Positions 35,245 to 44,228 of a DNA stretch of 64,000 nt are shown here, piece after piece (positions within the stretch are counted from its first letter, which is position 1; every line of letters starts with the position of its first letter). The notes beneath the pieces are model-generated. The model did no database searches. It was given only the letters and a program-made list of their open reading frames with translations, and was not told the origin of the DNA. The position numbers and the translations under genes were made by a program. Source of the stretch: Rs1 sp038900335 (lineage in GTDB: Bacteria; Pseudomonadota; Gammaproteobacteria; Pseudomonadales; Balneatricaceae); NCBI GenBank assembly GCA_038900335.1, contig JBBMRB010000003.1, positions 1 through 64,000 of the forward strand, read 5' to 3'.

Positions 35245-36362
35245 GCAGCGACCTGCTTTGCCAACAAGCCTTGAGTAAAGCTTCGCCATTGCTCATTCTC
35301 AGGCTGACCCTCTTCTCTTTTGCCAAAAATCTGAGTAATCGTTTCGCCATTAGCATCAAACAACTCAACAGAGGTCACATCACCATCAACTGTCGGTTTT
35401 TTAACAACCCAAGCACTGGCGATATTATCTTCTAGCAAATGTAAATTAAACTCAGGATCTAAAATATTAAACCAAGGCCCGACTCTTTTAACTTTGTTAA
35501 TAGCGCCGGTATGTATTTGAATATTGCCATGATTACCAACAAAGCACATGATGGATAAATCTGTCTGCGCTATTTGCTCTATTAATGGTGCGAACAAGCT
35601 TGGCTCAAACTGCTGTGCGAGAGGCTCGCCGACTATTTCAAACGATTGCTCACGACTAATATGATGCTCTTTCAAAATACCCATAAACTGATGAACATTA
35701 GTCATCTCTTGCCACTGTTTAGTCAGCGCCTGTGCATCAACATCAACGCTTGGGCTATAATCTGGCGCTTTATCTTTGTCAACAAATTGCAGTTCACTGT
35801 TGTTATCTAAGTTACTAAATTTAACAAGTAACTGCTCAAATGCCCTAAAATCACTATCTGCCTGTAAATATATTTTTTGAATGGCGACTCCTGATTTATC
35901 AAAAAATTGTAAGCTGTATCGAGCGCCATTAGCTGTACTTTCTTGCACCGCAAAACCTAACACCCAGCGACTCAAAATCATTCGCAGATCAATTCTTCTA
36001 TCATCTGTGATTACCAAACCCATAGCACCGCGAATACGCACGTTACTGTAGATGCCTTTACGCTCATGCACAGCACTGTCATTGCGAGTGAGCGTCATAA
36101 TATGACCAAGGCTTGGTAACGCTTGAATGATTTCGGCAAAATCAGGTACTAAACGTATGCTTTGAACACCACACTGATTGTCTATCAAGGCCGCTTCAGC
36201 AACACTTAGTGCTTGTGCTATATCACGTCGTCTTAAATTCGGCTGCTCTGTCATTAATTGCTGATAAGAGTCGTAAACTGATGAAACTGTCTCTTTTGAA
36301 TCTTTTCGCGATTGACTATTAGTGTCGAATAAACTGGCTACTGTATCTTTTATCACTTGCAT
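35241..36362 (-). CDS. hmuS: Heme-handling/degrading protein of the HmuS/HemS family
   Basis: The 373-residue cytoplasmic protein has the two-fold repeated HemS domain: first half with RNDSAVHERKGIYSN and second half with FVGNHGNIQIHTG and GPWFNILDPEFNLHL. Family members bind heme and in some species open the ring. The ATG at 36362 is chosen because AGGAG lies 8 bp upstream; the frame extends to 36410 without support. It heads a run of four genes whose stops and starts overlap. Confidence 0.92.
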   Translation of the reverse strand: MQVIKDTVASLFDTNSQSRKDSKETVSSVYDSYQQLMTEQPNLRRRDIAQALSVAEAALIDNQCGVQSIRLVPDFAEIIQALPSLGHIMTLTRNDSAVHERKGIYSNVRIRGAMGLVITDDRRIDLRMILSRWVLGFAVQESTANGARYSLQFFDKSGVAIQKIYLQADSDFRAFEQLLVKFSNLDNNSELQFVDKDKAPDYSPSVDVDAQALTKQWQEMTNVHQFMGILKEHHISREQSFEIVGEPLAQQFEPSLFAPLIEQIAQTDLSIMCFVGNHGNIQIHTGAINKVKRVGPWFNILDPEFNLHLLEDNIASAWVVKKPTVDGDVTSVELFDANGETITQIFGKREEGQPENEQWRSFTQGLLAKQVAA

Positions 36363-36396
36363 TATTAGTACTCCTAAATAGATTGAGAGAAGCATC

Positions 36397-36412
36397 ATTT
36401 GATCTATCAAAT
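36397..36412. promoter_or_regulatory. Palindrome upstream of hmuS
   Basis: ATTTGATCTATCAAAT is a perfect 7-2-7 inverted repeat about 34 bp before the hmuS ATG. It may be an operator or a small leader stem; I cannot name the regulator. Confidence 0.4.
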
Positions 36413-36461
36413 TGCCATTTTCTAACTTCAGCTAATGGCACTGCTTCACTTTAAATATCCC

Positions 36462-36483
36462 AAGGCGCTAGCACTAACGCCTT
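36462..36483. terminator. Hairpin between the TonB-dependent receptor gene and hmuS
   Basis: AAGGCG...CGCCTT with an inner TAG/CTA pairing forms a stem in the 151-bp gap. No T run follows on the minus strand, so it may only reduce read-through from the receptor gene or stabilise its end. Confidence 0.4.
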
Positions 36484-36513
36484 GCTAAATTTTTAGTCAC
36501 AAAATATTATTGC

Positions 36514-38397
36514 TTAAAATCGTCCGGTTAATGACAATCTATATTCACGGCCAACATTCAGTGCTTCGCTACCATCCATCACCCGAACATCACCTAAGTT
36601 TTTAATCGCAGCTGAAATTTCAAGATTATCACTTAGGCTTTTTACGAGGCCTATATCAATCAAACCATGGCCTTTGATTTTTTGAGTGTTTGCGCTATCG
36701 GTATACTGCGAGCTCAAACCTTTCCAAGACAGACTTAAATCACTATCGATTGCCGCTAAATGTTGATCAAAGCTCAAGCTTGCTTCGTGTTTAGATCTCC
36801 TAGTAAGATCATTACCTTGATCATCACCGCTTCGATTTTGGGCATCTAGGTAGGTATAGTTAAACGCGATTTTAGATTGCTGATTGATTTTCCAGCCAAT
36901 AGAGCTTTCAACACCGCGCACTCTCGCTTTATCGACATTGCTATATAAGGCAGTAGTGTGCCCACTATTGATGAAGTTTTCTGTTGTAATTAAATTATCA
37001 ACATCTGTATTAAAAAGAGAGATGCCCGCTGAAAGTCTATCGTCATCATAGTTAGCACTTACTTCGAAAGTTTGGCTCTGCTCAGGCTTTAAATCATCAT
37101 TACCCTGATATGTTTTAGTAATGCCTCCACTAACTGAATATTCCGATGATCCCTCACGTATCGCTGGCGCAATACGCCCCTCGGAATAGCCCGCTTTAAA
37201 AGTCCAACGAGGATCAAGCGTCCAATTCCAATAAATTTTTGGGCTGACTTCACTGCCATATTTATTGTGATTTTCAGCGGATAAACCTATTGTTAAAGCG
37301 TGATTTTCATTGAGATCGATCACATCTTGTAAAAAGACATTACTGGATTTAAAGGTATCGGAAAAATTTAAATCGTAGCGGTTAGCTTTTTCAACGCGAT
37401 AACCAATACCGGCACTAAGATACTGAGTATCTGTAATGGCACCGTCTATTTCCACAGAGGCGTTGTTATCAACGACACGCCAATCATTTTCCCCTCTAGA
37501 TGAGCTAGTCAAAATCGATGTATCACCATTGGATAAATCAAACGACGTATTATAGTTTCCTAGCTTCGTTGTATAGCCTGCAGAAAATAGTCTTTTAATC
37601 TGATCAAGCCCGTTTTCGCTGCCCGAATCTAAATCTACGGCCGACTCTTCGCCATAAATCACACCAAAGTTTAATTTAGAGTCTTCGTTGACATCAAAAC
37701 TTAAACCCAAATTAGTATTAGTGACACGTCGCTGTGATTGAATGGTTAAGCCATCATCATCTTTAACCGCATTTTCATCTTGATGATCAACAGAAAAGGT
37801 CAATGCCGCACGTTCAGACAAGCGTCCACGTGTGCTTATGTTGACTCCTGAGCCTTCACCGCCTGATCTAGCCAAGCTTTGAGCATTGGCAGTAACACTG
37901 CTTTGCCACTGCTCACCTGCTTTTTTAGTGATAATATTAATCACCCCAGACAGTGCATCTGATCCATATAAGCTAGATGCTGCACCACGTATCACCTCTA
38001 TTCTTTCTATATTTTCAATAGCAACCCAACGGTTACGATTAGCAGGACTTGATGAAATATTACGCTCGGTATTAGGTACTCTCTTACCATCAATTAAAAC
38101 CAAGCCGTATTCAGCTGATAAGCCGCGAATTTTAATTTCATCTCCGCCATTGCCACCTGTCGCACTAATGGAAACACCTGGTAATAATTCCAAAGCTTCA
38201 GATACACTATTAGCACCTCTTGCCTTAATCTGTGCAGCCGTCACTACACTAACTGAGCCAGAAAACTCTTGCGCTTTTATTGGTGCTTTAGCAGAGACAA
38301 AAATAGTGTCTTCGCTATCTGCTGCATAGGTGATAGATGGGCAAGCTAATACAATTGCGCTACCTAAGAGGCAGAGCGGGGAAATCGAGAATGTCAT
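36514..38397 (-). CDS. TonB-dependent outer-membrane receptor (probable heme receptor)
   Basis: The 627-residue protein has a signal peptide ending ITYAA, a TonB box-like EDTIFVSA, a plug domain (SVSEALELLPGVSI, IDGKRVPN, RIEVIRGAASSLYGSDALSG) and a 22-strand-type barrel ending in the aromatic SLTGRF. The ATG at 38397 gives the signal peptide; the frame is open further upstream without coding sense. Heme as substrate is inferred from hmuSTUV downstream; I do not see the FRAP/NPNL motif clearly, so a siderophore is possible. Confidence 0.87.
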   Translation of the reverse strand: MTFSISPLCLLGSAIVLACPSITYAADSEDTIFVSAKAPIKAQEFSGSVSVVTAAQIKARGANSVSEALELLPGVSISATGGNGGDEIKIRGLSAEYGLVLIDGKRVPNTERNISSSPANRNRWVAIENIERIEVIRGAASSLYGSDALSGVINIITKKAGEQWQSSVTANAQSLARSGGEGSGVNISTRGRLSERAALTFSVDHQDENAVKDDDGLTIQSQRRVTNTNLGLSFDVNEDSKLNFGVIYGEESAVDLDSGSENGLDQIKRLFSAGYTTKLGNYNTSFDLSNGDTSILTSSSRGENDWRVVDNNASVEIDGAITDTQYLSAGIGYRVEKANRYDLNFSDTFKSSNVFLQDVIDLNENHALTIGLSAENHNKYGSEVSPKIYWNWTLDPRWTFKAGYSEGRIAPAIREGSSEYSVSGGITKTYQGNDDLKPEQSQTFEVSANYDDDRLSAGISLFNTDVDNLITTENFINSGHTTALYSNVDKARVRGVESSIGWKINQQSKIAFNYTYLDAQNRSGDDQGNDLTRRSKHEASLSFDQHLAAIDSDLSLSWKGLSSQYTDSANTQKIKGHGLIDIGLVKSLSDNLEISAAIKNLGDVRVMDGSEALNVGREYRLSLTGRF

Positions 38398-38611
38398 ATA
38401 ACAACCTGTTAGTTCATGAGAATATAATCTTGAATGCGGCCAAATGGCTTTTATTAGATTTATTGTTAAATCTAGCATTGCAAGTTGCTCTAACTGGCTG
38501 CCGTGTAGGTGGCTATTTAAGCAAGGGGACTGTTTAATGGTCTGTATTTTCCAAAACACAAACCACTGGCACTGCTTTCACAAAAGCTAAGTGCGAAATA
38601 CAATAACTAAT

Positions 38612-38761
38612 TCATTTAGTTAAAATTAATTTTCCATTACGAGTAATGCGCAGCAAATAACGCTGGCCGCTGTGAATAATCGTCAATTCACTCTTACCTT
38701 GCATGAGCTCTTCGATAGTTATCGTTTGCTCTATGCTAAGTGATAATATTTTGTCAGACAT
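38612..38761 (-). CDS. hemP: Hemin uptake protein HemP
   Basis: A 49-residue frame encodes a protein with the C-terminal block LRITRNGKLILTK and the middle GQRYLL typical of HemP. In several proteobacteria HemP is needed for induction or efficiency of heme uptake genes, and here it is the first gene before the receptor. The receptor ATG lies 214 bp downstream on the same strand. A Fur-box-like site is directly upstream. Confidence 0.88.
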   Translation of the reverse strand: MSDKILSLSIEQTITIEELMQGKSELTIIHSGQRYLLRITRNGKLILTK

Positions 38762-38778
38762 AACTTATCGCCAATCTA

Positions 38779-38797
38779 AATGATAACGATTAGTATT
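38779..38797. promoter_or_regulatory. Fur-box-like operator upstream of hemP
   Basis: AATGATAACGATTAGTATT matches 15 of the 18 defined positions of the palindromic Fur consensus (AATGATAATNATTATCATT). It lies about 18-36 bp before the hemP ATG, where it would cover the promoter. Iron-bound Fur would then repress the heme cluster. Confidence 0.75.
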
Positions 38798-38994
38798 TAA
38801 ACATTTTGTGTTTAATCAAACAACCCTTTTTTCAAAATAAAGAGCGCTGTTAAAACATTGACGATTTACAGATAAACGATAGCGCACTATACATCTAGTG
38901 CTCATTGGTATGACTCAGCTTAAAGCCTGTCAAAAATAGCGCGGCGACATGGCGCAAAAAATAAAAACTGATATTTAAAAACGTTTTTTAAATA

Positions 38995-39867
38995 TTAAAC
39001 CGTCTGCGATGGTGGGTAGCCAAAAAGGCGCTTATATTCACGGCTAAACTGTGAAAAACTATTATAACCAACACGATAGCTAACACTACTAGCCTGTTCA
39101 CCCTGCTTGATTAAAGACTGTGCCTTTTGTAGCTTGCTCGCCTTAATATATTGCATAGGGGAGACGTGCATCAACCCTTTAAACGCATTAAAAAAAGAGG
39201 TGTTGCTCATATTAGCGATATTGGACAACTCATTAATTTTTATGGTGCGCTCAATATTGCTATGAATATGATTAACCACTTTAGAAATAGGCTGTATTTG
39301 GCCGTGCTGGCTTAACAGTCGGCGTAAGTTATCGCCCTGCTCACTCGTTAAAATACGATAATATATTTCATCGATAATCGACTCACCTAACATTTTTGCA
39401 TCCATCTCGCAGTAGGCCACTTTTAACAAACGATCAAACGCATCGAGCAAATCTGGCTCTACTTTACCAACCACCACACATGAGCTAGGCTCACACTTAC
39501 CGGCGCCTGCTGAGGTTGATGCCTGATCAATACGTAGCGTAATCTCCGCTAATTTAGCTAAGTTAATACCTAACGCTATTGATAAAAAAGGCTTATCAAC
39601 GCTACTAGAGACAATTTCGCTGTCCACAGGCAGCGGCAAGAAATTAATAAACAAGTCTCCCGTGCAATAGCGAAAAGAGGCATCGCCTACACTACATATT
39701 TTTTCACCTTGGCCTACCAAGCAAATAAATGCTTGATATAAATCGCAAGTCACTTGTAGTGATACTGATGACTTATACACACCAACACCTTCTAAAGAAG
39801 ACGCATTAAAGCCTTCGTTTTCAGCGAAGTGGGACATTTTACTCACTAATGGCGACATATCATTCAT
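38995..39867 (-). CDS. AraC-family regulator next to yqhD (YqhC-like)
   Basis: The 290-residue protein has an AraC_N ligand domain (SSLEGVGVYKSS to FLSIALGI) and a C-terminal double helix-turn-helix (KINELSNIANMSNTSFFNAFK, then SVSYRVGYNSFSQFSREYKRLFG). It diverges from the alcohol dehydrogenase gene with a gap of about 165 bp, like yqhC-yqhD in E. coli, so it probably activates it in response to aldehydes. ATG 39867 is preferred because AAGAG lies 9 bp before it; ATG 39876 abuts that site. Confidence 0.83.
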   Translation of the reverse strand: MNDMSPLVSKMSHFAENEGFNASSLEGVGVYKSSVSLQVTCDLYQAFICLVGQGEKICSVGDASFRYCTGDLFINFLPLPVDSEIVSSSVDKPFLSIALGINLAKLAEITLRIDQASTSAGAGKCEPSSCVVVGKVEPDLLDAFDRLLKVAYCEMDAKMLGESIIDEIYYRILTSEQGDNLRRLLSQHGQIQPISKVVNHIHSNIERTIKINELSNIANMSNTSFFNAFKGLMHVSPMQYIKASKLQKAQSLIKQGEQASSVSYRVGYNSFSQFSREYKRLFGYPPSQTV

Positions 39868-40032
39868 AGTTAACATCTCTTAATTGATATTGGGCAGACT
39901 ACAACAAAAACACCAAAAAAACCACATATTGTATTATTGTGCATGTTATTAGCAGTTTTATGCATCGAAACAAACAACACTTAGTATTATATTACATACA
40001 CAAGAATCACCTACACGGATATTAATAATCAT

Positions 40033-41193
40033 ATGCAAAACTTCGACTTTTATAACCCTACTCATATCGTTTTCGGCCAAGATCGTTTAACTGAACTAGA
40101 CAAACTGATCGCAAGCGATGCCAAGGTCATGATTACTTATGGCGGCGAAAGCGCTAAAAAATTCGGTACTATCGATAAAGTACGTAGCGCTTTAAAATCA
40201 AGACAGATCATCGAATTTGGTGGTATTGAGGCAAACCCACAATACACTACCTTAGTAAAGGCAACACAACTGGCTATTGCTGAAGGCGTCGACTTTTTAC
40301 TTGCCGTGGGCGGTGGCTCTGTCATGGATGCTACTAAATTTATTGCCCTTGCAATAAAAGCTGAAGACACGCAGTATCAAAAGCTACTTTTTAATGGCTT
40401 TACTCCAGTACCTGTCACTCAAGCCTTACCGTTAGGCTGTGTCGCAACATTACCTGCAACTGGCTCAGAAATGAACATGGGTGGCGTCATTACTTATAAT
40501 GAGCAAAAATACCCGTTCATGTCGCCATTGGTTTATCCTAAGTTTTCATTCTTAGACCCTGACCTCACTAAGACGCTACCAAAAGAGCAAATTGCCAACG
40601 GTGTTGCCGATGCGTTTATTCACGTTGTTGAACAATATTTAACATTCCCTGTTAATGCTAAAGTACAAGATCGTATTTCAGAAGGTGTACTGCAAACACT
40701 GATCGAAGATGGCCCTACTACTTATCAAAACAACGATGATATGGATGCACGTAAGAACTTCATATGGTCAGCAACAATGGCCCTTAATGGCATTATCGGC
40801 ACGGGTGTTCCACAAGACTGGTCTACACATATGATTGGTCATGAGCTGACAGCCCAATATGGTATTGCTCACGGTCGTACTCTAGCGATTGTTCTACCTT
40901 CTTTACTCAGAGAGCGCAAAGAGCAGAAACGTGCCAAGTTATTACAGTTTGCCGAACGTGTTTGGGGACTTAATAGCGGCACTGATGATCAGAAAATTGA
41001 TAGCGCTATCGATAAAACCGAAGCATTTTTCAACTCTTTAGATATTGTTACATCGTTAAGCCATTACGGCATTGATGATAAGGGTATTGATAATGTTGTT
41101 AGCAAAATGGGCGATATGGGCTTAACCGCACTGTCTGAAACTGGTGATTTAACACTCGATATTGTTAAGAAGATATTGATAGCTGCTAAGTAA
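40033..41193 (+). CDS. yqhD: Iron-containing alcohol/aldehyde dehydrogenase, YqhD type
   Basis: The 386-residue protein matches YqhD in length and sequence: AVGGGSVMDATKF for NADP(H), ATGSE, and metal ligands in DAFIHVVEQ and HMIGHELTAQYGIAHG. YqhD reduces short-chain and lipid-peroxidation aldehydes with NADPH. The neighbour regulator supports an aldehyde-detoxification role. A strong terminator follows. Confidence 0.92.
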   Translation: MQNFDFYNPTHIVFGQDRLTELDKLIASDAKVMITYGGESAKKFGTIDKVRSALKSRQIIEFGGIEANPQYTTLVKATQLAIAEGVDFLLAVGGGSVMDATKFIALAIKAEDTQYQKLLFNGFTPVPVTQALPLGCVATLPATGSEMNMGGVITYNEQKYPFMSPLVYPKFSFLDPDLTKTLPKEQIANGVADAFIHVVEQYLTFPVNAKVQDRISEGVLQTLIEDGPTTYQNNDDMDARKNFIWSATMALNGIIGTGVPQDWSTHMIGHELTAQYGIAHGRTLAIVLPSLLRERKEQKRAKLLQFAERVWGLNSGTDDQKIDSAIDKTEAFFNSLDIVTSLSHYGIDDKGIDNVVSKMGDMGLTALSETGDLTLDIVKKILIAAK

Positions 41194-41209
41194 TATCAGC
41201 TTGATAGCT

Positions 41210-41255
41210 AGCTGATAAAGCGCTGTTTACAGCAATGCTTTATCAGCTAATTTTT
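41210..41255 (+). terminator. Rho-independent terminator downstream of yqhD
   Basis: AGCTGATAAAGC (41210-41221) pairs perfectly with GCTTTATCAGCT (41237-41248) around a 15-nt loop that itself holds a CTG/CAG mini-stem; AA and five T follow. It also faces the end of the convergent transporter operon. Confidence 0.85.
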
Positions 41256-41307
41256 CTAATACTTTTGCCAAAATTTGGCCATTCTTTCTTTAGCTATTAG
41301 TGATAGC

Positions 41308-42162
41308 CTAACGCTGCTTCTTTTGTAGCACCATATTAGCCACCGCTAACACCCCTGACCCCAACATTAGCAACACTGATATTGCATTTAATACCGGCGT
41401 ACTACCCTCACGCAAGCGCTCAAACATAGCGACCGTTAACGGTGCATCTGAGCCAACGAGCATAAAAGTAGTATTGAAGTTTTCAAACGACATTAAAAAG
41501 CTGACGATAGCAGCACCAATAATAGCGGGTTTTAAATACGGAATCGTAATCGTCAACACAGCACTCAAAGGTGAGGCACCTAAATTGAGAGCAGCCTCTT
41601 CTAACGTGGTATCAAATTTTCGCAGCCTAGCAGATATAATCAAGGTACAGATAGTCGTCACAAAAGCAAACTGGCCAATAATAATCAGCGGGATACCCGG
41701 CCTTAAAAACTCAAGGTCTATTAACCAGTAATCATCAAAGTAATTAGCTATCGAACTACTAAATACCAGTATTGATACACCTAATAGAACCCCTGGAATA
41801 ACCAGCGGCAATAGCATCAATACATATAGAAAGCTCTTTGCTGGAAAATCATAGCGCTCAAACACGAACGCATTTGTACAGGCGATAAAAACCGCACAAA
41901 GCGTTGTCGCTGCTGCAATAGCAAAACTTAAACCTATACTGTTGAAAAGCTCAGAATCAAAAAAGATACCGACTTTCTCACCACTACTGGCAAAGAACCA
42001 ATCCAGTGTAAAACCGCGCCAAGGCATAGAGGGGAACAGACTGTCATTAAATGCAAAGACACTGACCACCACTAAAGGCGCTGCTAAAAAGACAAAGAAA
42101 GCAAAAATATAAGCATTGTAAACGCTGTGGAATTTTCGGCTTTGTTTTATCGAAGGAATCAT
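41308..42162 (-). CDS. potC: Spermidine/putrescine-type ABC permease (PotC-like)
   Basis: The 284-residue protein has six membrane segments and the inner-membrane permease motif EEAALNLGASPLSAVLTITIP, which docks to the ATPase. It starts 3 bp after the stop of the PotB-like gene. The PotABCD family imports polyamines, but sister systems move other cations and amino-acid derivatives; the substrate is not proven by sequence. Confidence 0.85.
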   Translation of the reverse strand: MIPSIKQSRKFHSVYNAYIFAFFVFLAAPLVVVSVFAFNDSLFPSMPWRGFTLDWFFASSGEKVGIFFDSELFNSIGLSFAIAAATTLCAVFIACTNAFVFERYDFPAKSFLYVLMLLPLVIPGVLLGVSILVFSSSIANYFDDYWLIDLEFLRPGIPLIIIGQFAFVTTICTLIISARLRKFDTTLEEAALNLGASPLSAVLTITIPYLKPAIIGAAIVSFLMSFENFNTTFMLVGSDAPLTVAMFERLREGSTPVLNAISVLLMLGSGVLAVANMVLQKKQR

Positions 42163-42165
42163 AAT

Positions 42166-43029
42166 CTACCCCATCGTCTTGACAAAAGATTGCTTACTGA
42201 TTTTCAAACCAGCCCAGACAATCAAAGAGGAAAGCACTAACAATAACAAGCCAAAGGCACTACCTTGCTCCCAGTTAAAGCGAGTAATAAATTGCGTGTA
42301 TATTTGCTCGGTAAACCACAAGCTATCCTTACCGCCTAGCAACACAGGCGTTAAGTAATTACCTAGTGAGAGCATGAACACAATAATACAACCAGAGACA
42401 ATACCTGGAATAGCGTGCGGGATGACAATTTCCTTGAACACATTCCAATTGCTACCGCCTAGATCATAACCTGCTTCTATATAGCTATCATCAAGGCTAT
42501 CTAAGGTACTCACTAAAGGTACGACCATAAATAACATCGAGGTATAGACCAGACCTAGCATTATCGTCGCATCGGTATACAACAGCTCTACAGGCCCATC
42601 GCTTAGGCCGCTCCACTGCAAGAAGGTACTAATAACACCTGATTCTCGCAATAAAATCATCCAGCCAAAAGTACGTACTAACTCGCTAACCCAAAACGGC
42701 AGTAAACACATCGCAAATAAAATGCCTTTACTACGCCCTTTCAGCATTTTAGCAATATAGAACGAAACCGGAAAAGCAATGATCAATGTAATAAGCGTGG
42801 CAATAATTGACATCACAGCGGTACGCACGAAGGTTCGCCAATACAAAGGCTCTTGAAAGAACTCTAGATAAAAATTAGCGGTATAACTGCCATCATCAGG
42901 ATCCGTGATAGAAAAAGTAAACAGCTCTATATGCGGCAAGATGATCAACAACAACAACCATAACAGTAATGGCGCTAACAGCAGCCATAATCCTAATCGT
43001 ATTTTGGGTGATTTACTTAAATTACTCAT
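42166..43029 (-). CDS. potB: Spermidine/putrescine-type ABC permease (PotB-like)
   Basis: The 287-residue protein has six membrane segments, with LLPFWVSELVRTFGW typical of PotB and the coupling motif EAGYDLGGSNWNVFKEIVIPHA. It begins 10 bp after the ATPase gene and pairs with the PotC-like protein in the membrane. Confidence 0.86.
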   Translation of the reverse strand: MSNLSKSPKIRLGLWLLLAPLLLWLLLLIILPHIELFTFSITDPDDGSYTANFYLEFFQEPLYWRTFVRTAVMSIIATLITLIIAFPVSFYIAKMLKGRSKGILFAMCLLPFWVSELVRTFGWMILLRESGVISTFLQWSGLSDGPVELLYTDATIMLGLVYTSMLFMVVPLVSTLDSLDDSYIEAGYDLGGSNWNVFKEIVIPHAIPGIVSGCIIVFMLSLGNYLTPVLLGGKDSLWFTEQIYTQFITRFNWEQGSAFGLLLLVLSSLIVWAGLKISKQSFVKTMG

Positions 43030-43039
43030 TTAGCACCCC

Positions 43040-44167
43040 TTAAGACTGACTTGGAAAGCACAGCGTCTGGCTAGCACCCCAGTGCAGAAATAGAGCATCA
43101 CCGGCTGCAAGATCAGCAAAATCAGTTGTTTGCGGTAACGTCACTGTTATCTTACCGCCGCTTTGCTGCTCAATAGCTATAATACTGCTTTGTGCACCAT
43201 CAAATAAAATGGTATCGACAATACAAGATAACTGATTTTCTGAATTATTATCGGATAACTGGCGCGTCACATTGATCGATTCAGGGCGTATAAAGATATC
43301 AACACTTTGACCGTTTTCAATACTTTCATCACCAGCTATTTTAGCCTGCAGGCTCAAGCCATCATTCGTTTTAACATTGACCAAGTTACCATCGACACTC
43401 GTTAATTCGCCTAACCAGCGGTTACTATCACCGACAAAACCCGCCACAAACGAGGTTTTTGGCTGATAATACAGCTCTTGAGGAGTGCCTACTTGCTCAA
43501 AACGACCTTTATTCATTACCGCAACTTGATCGCTCATGACAAGTGCTTCTGATTGATCGTGGGTAATGTAAACAAAAGTAGTATTAAACTCTTTTTGCAG
43601 CTGTTTTAGCTCAACCTTCATATGCTCGCGCAGCTTAAGATCTAGCGCGCCTAAAGGCTCATCTAATAACAACAGCGTTGGGTTTAGTACTAAACACCTC
43701 GCTAGGGCAATACGCTGACGCTGACCGCCTGAGAGCTGACTTACTTCTTTGTCGCCGCTACCACTGAGCCCTACTCGCTCAAGTACAGCTTCAACACGCT
43801 CGCCGATTTGCTGTTTAGCCACGCCTTGACGCTTTAATCCGTACGCGATATTTTGTGCGACATTCATTGTTGGAAACAACGCTAAATGCTGGAAAACCAT
43901 ATTGACAGGACGTTTATTGGGTGGAACATCTAATACGGATTCTGCTTTTATGATGATATCGCCGCTAGAGGGATGCTCAAAACCAGCCAGCATTCTAAGC
44001 AGTGTTGTCTTACCACAACCTGATGGGCCTAATATTGAGAAGAATGTGCCTTTAGGAATGGTAAAAGAAATATTATCAACAGCGGTAAATTCAGCAAATT
44101 TTTTACTGACATTTTCACAAGAGAGATCGATATTAGTATTTTGAGAGATTTCGGTGCTTTTTGACAT
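43040..44167 (-). CDS. potA: Spermidine/putrescine-type ABC ATPase (PotA-like)
   Basis: The 375-residue ATPase has Walker A GPSGCGKTT, signature LSGGQRQRIALARCL, Walker B LLLLDEPLGALD, and the C-terminal TOBE-type regulatory domain (IFIRPESINV). It energises the two permeases encoded directly downstream. Confidence 0.9.
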   Translation of the reverse strand: MSKSTEISQNTNIDLSCENVSKKFAEFTAVDNISFTIPKGTFFSILGPSGCGKTTLLRMLAGFEHPSSGDIIIKAESVLDVPPNKRPVNMVFQHLALFPTMNVAQNIAYGLKRQGVAKQQIGERVEAVLERVGLSGSGDKEVSQLSGGQRQRIALARCLVLNPTLLLLDEPLGALDLKLREHMKVELKQLQKEFNTTFVYITHDQSEALVMSDQVAVMNKGRFEQVGTPQELYYQPKTSFVAGFVGDSNRWLGELTSVDGNLVNVKTNDGLSLQAKIAGDESIENGQSVDIFIRPESINVTRQLSDNNSENQLSCIVDTILFDGAQSSIIAIEQQSGGKITVTLPQTTDFADLAAGDALFLHWGASQTLCFPSQS

Positions 44168-44192
44168 ATGGGAATGTTAACCACAAATTAAT

Positions 44193-44216
44193 ATCGCGCT
44201 CTTTACAGAGCGCGAT
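44193..44216. other. Hairpin between solute-binding protein and ATPase genes
   Basis: ATCGCGCTC and GAGCGCGAT form a 9-bp stem with a 6-nt loop in the 61-bp gap. No T run follows. Such stems can shield the upstream message from decay, giving more binding protein than transporter. Confidence 0.55.
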
Positions 44217-44228
44217 GAAAAGAACAAC

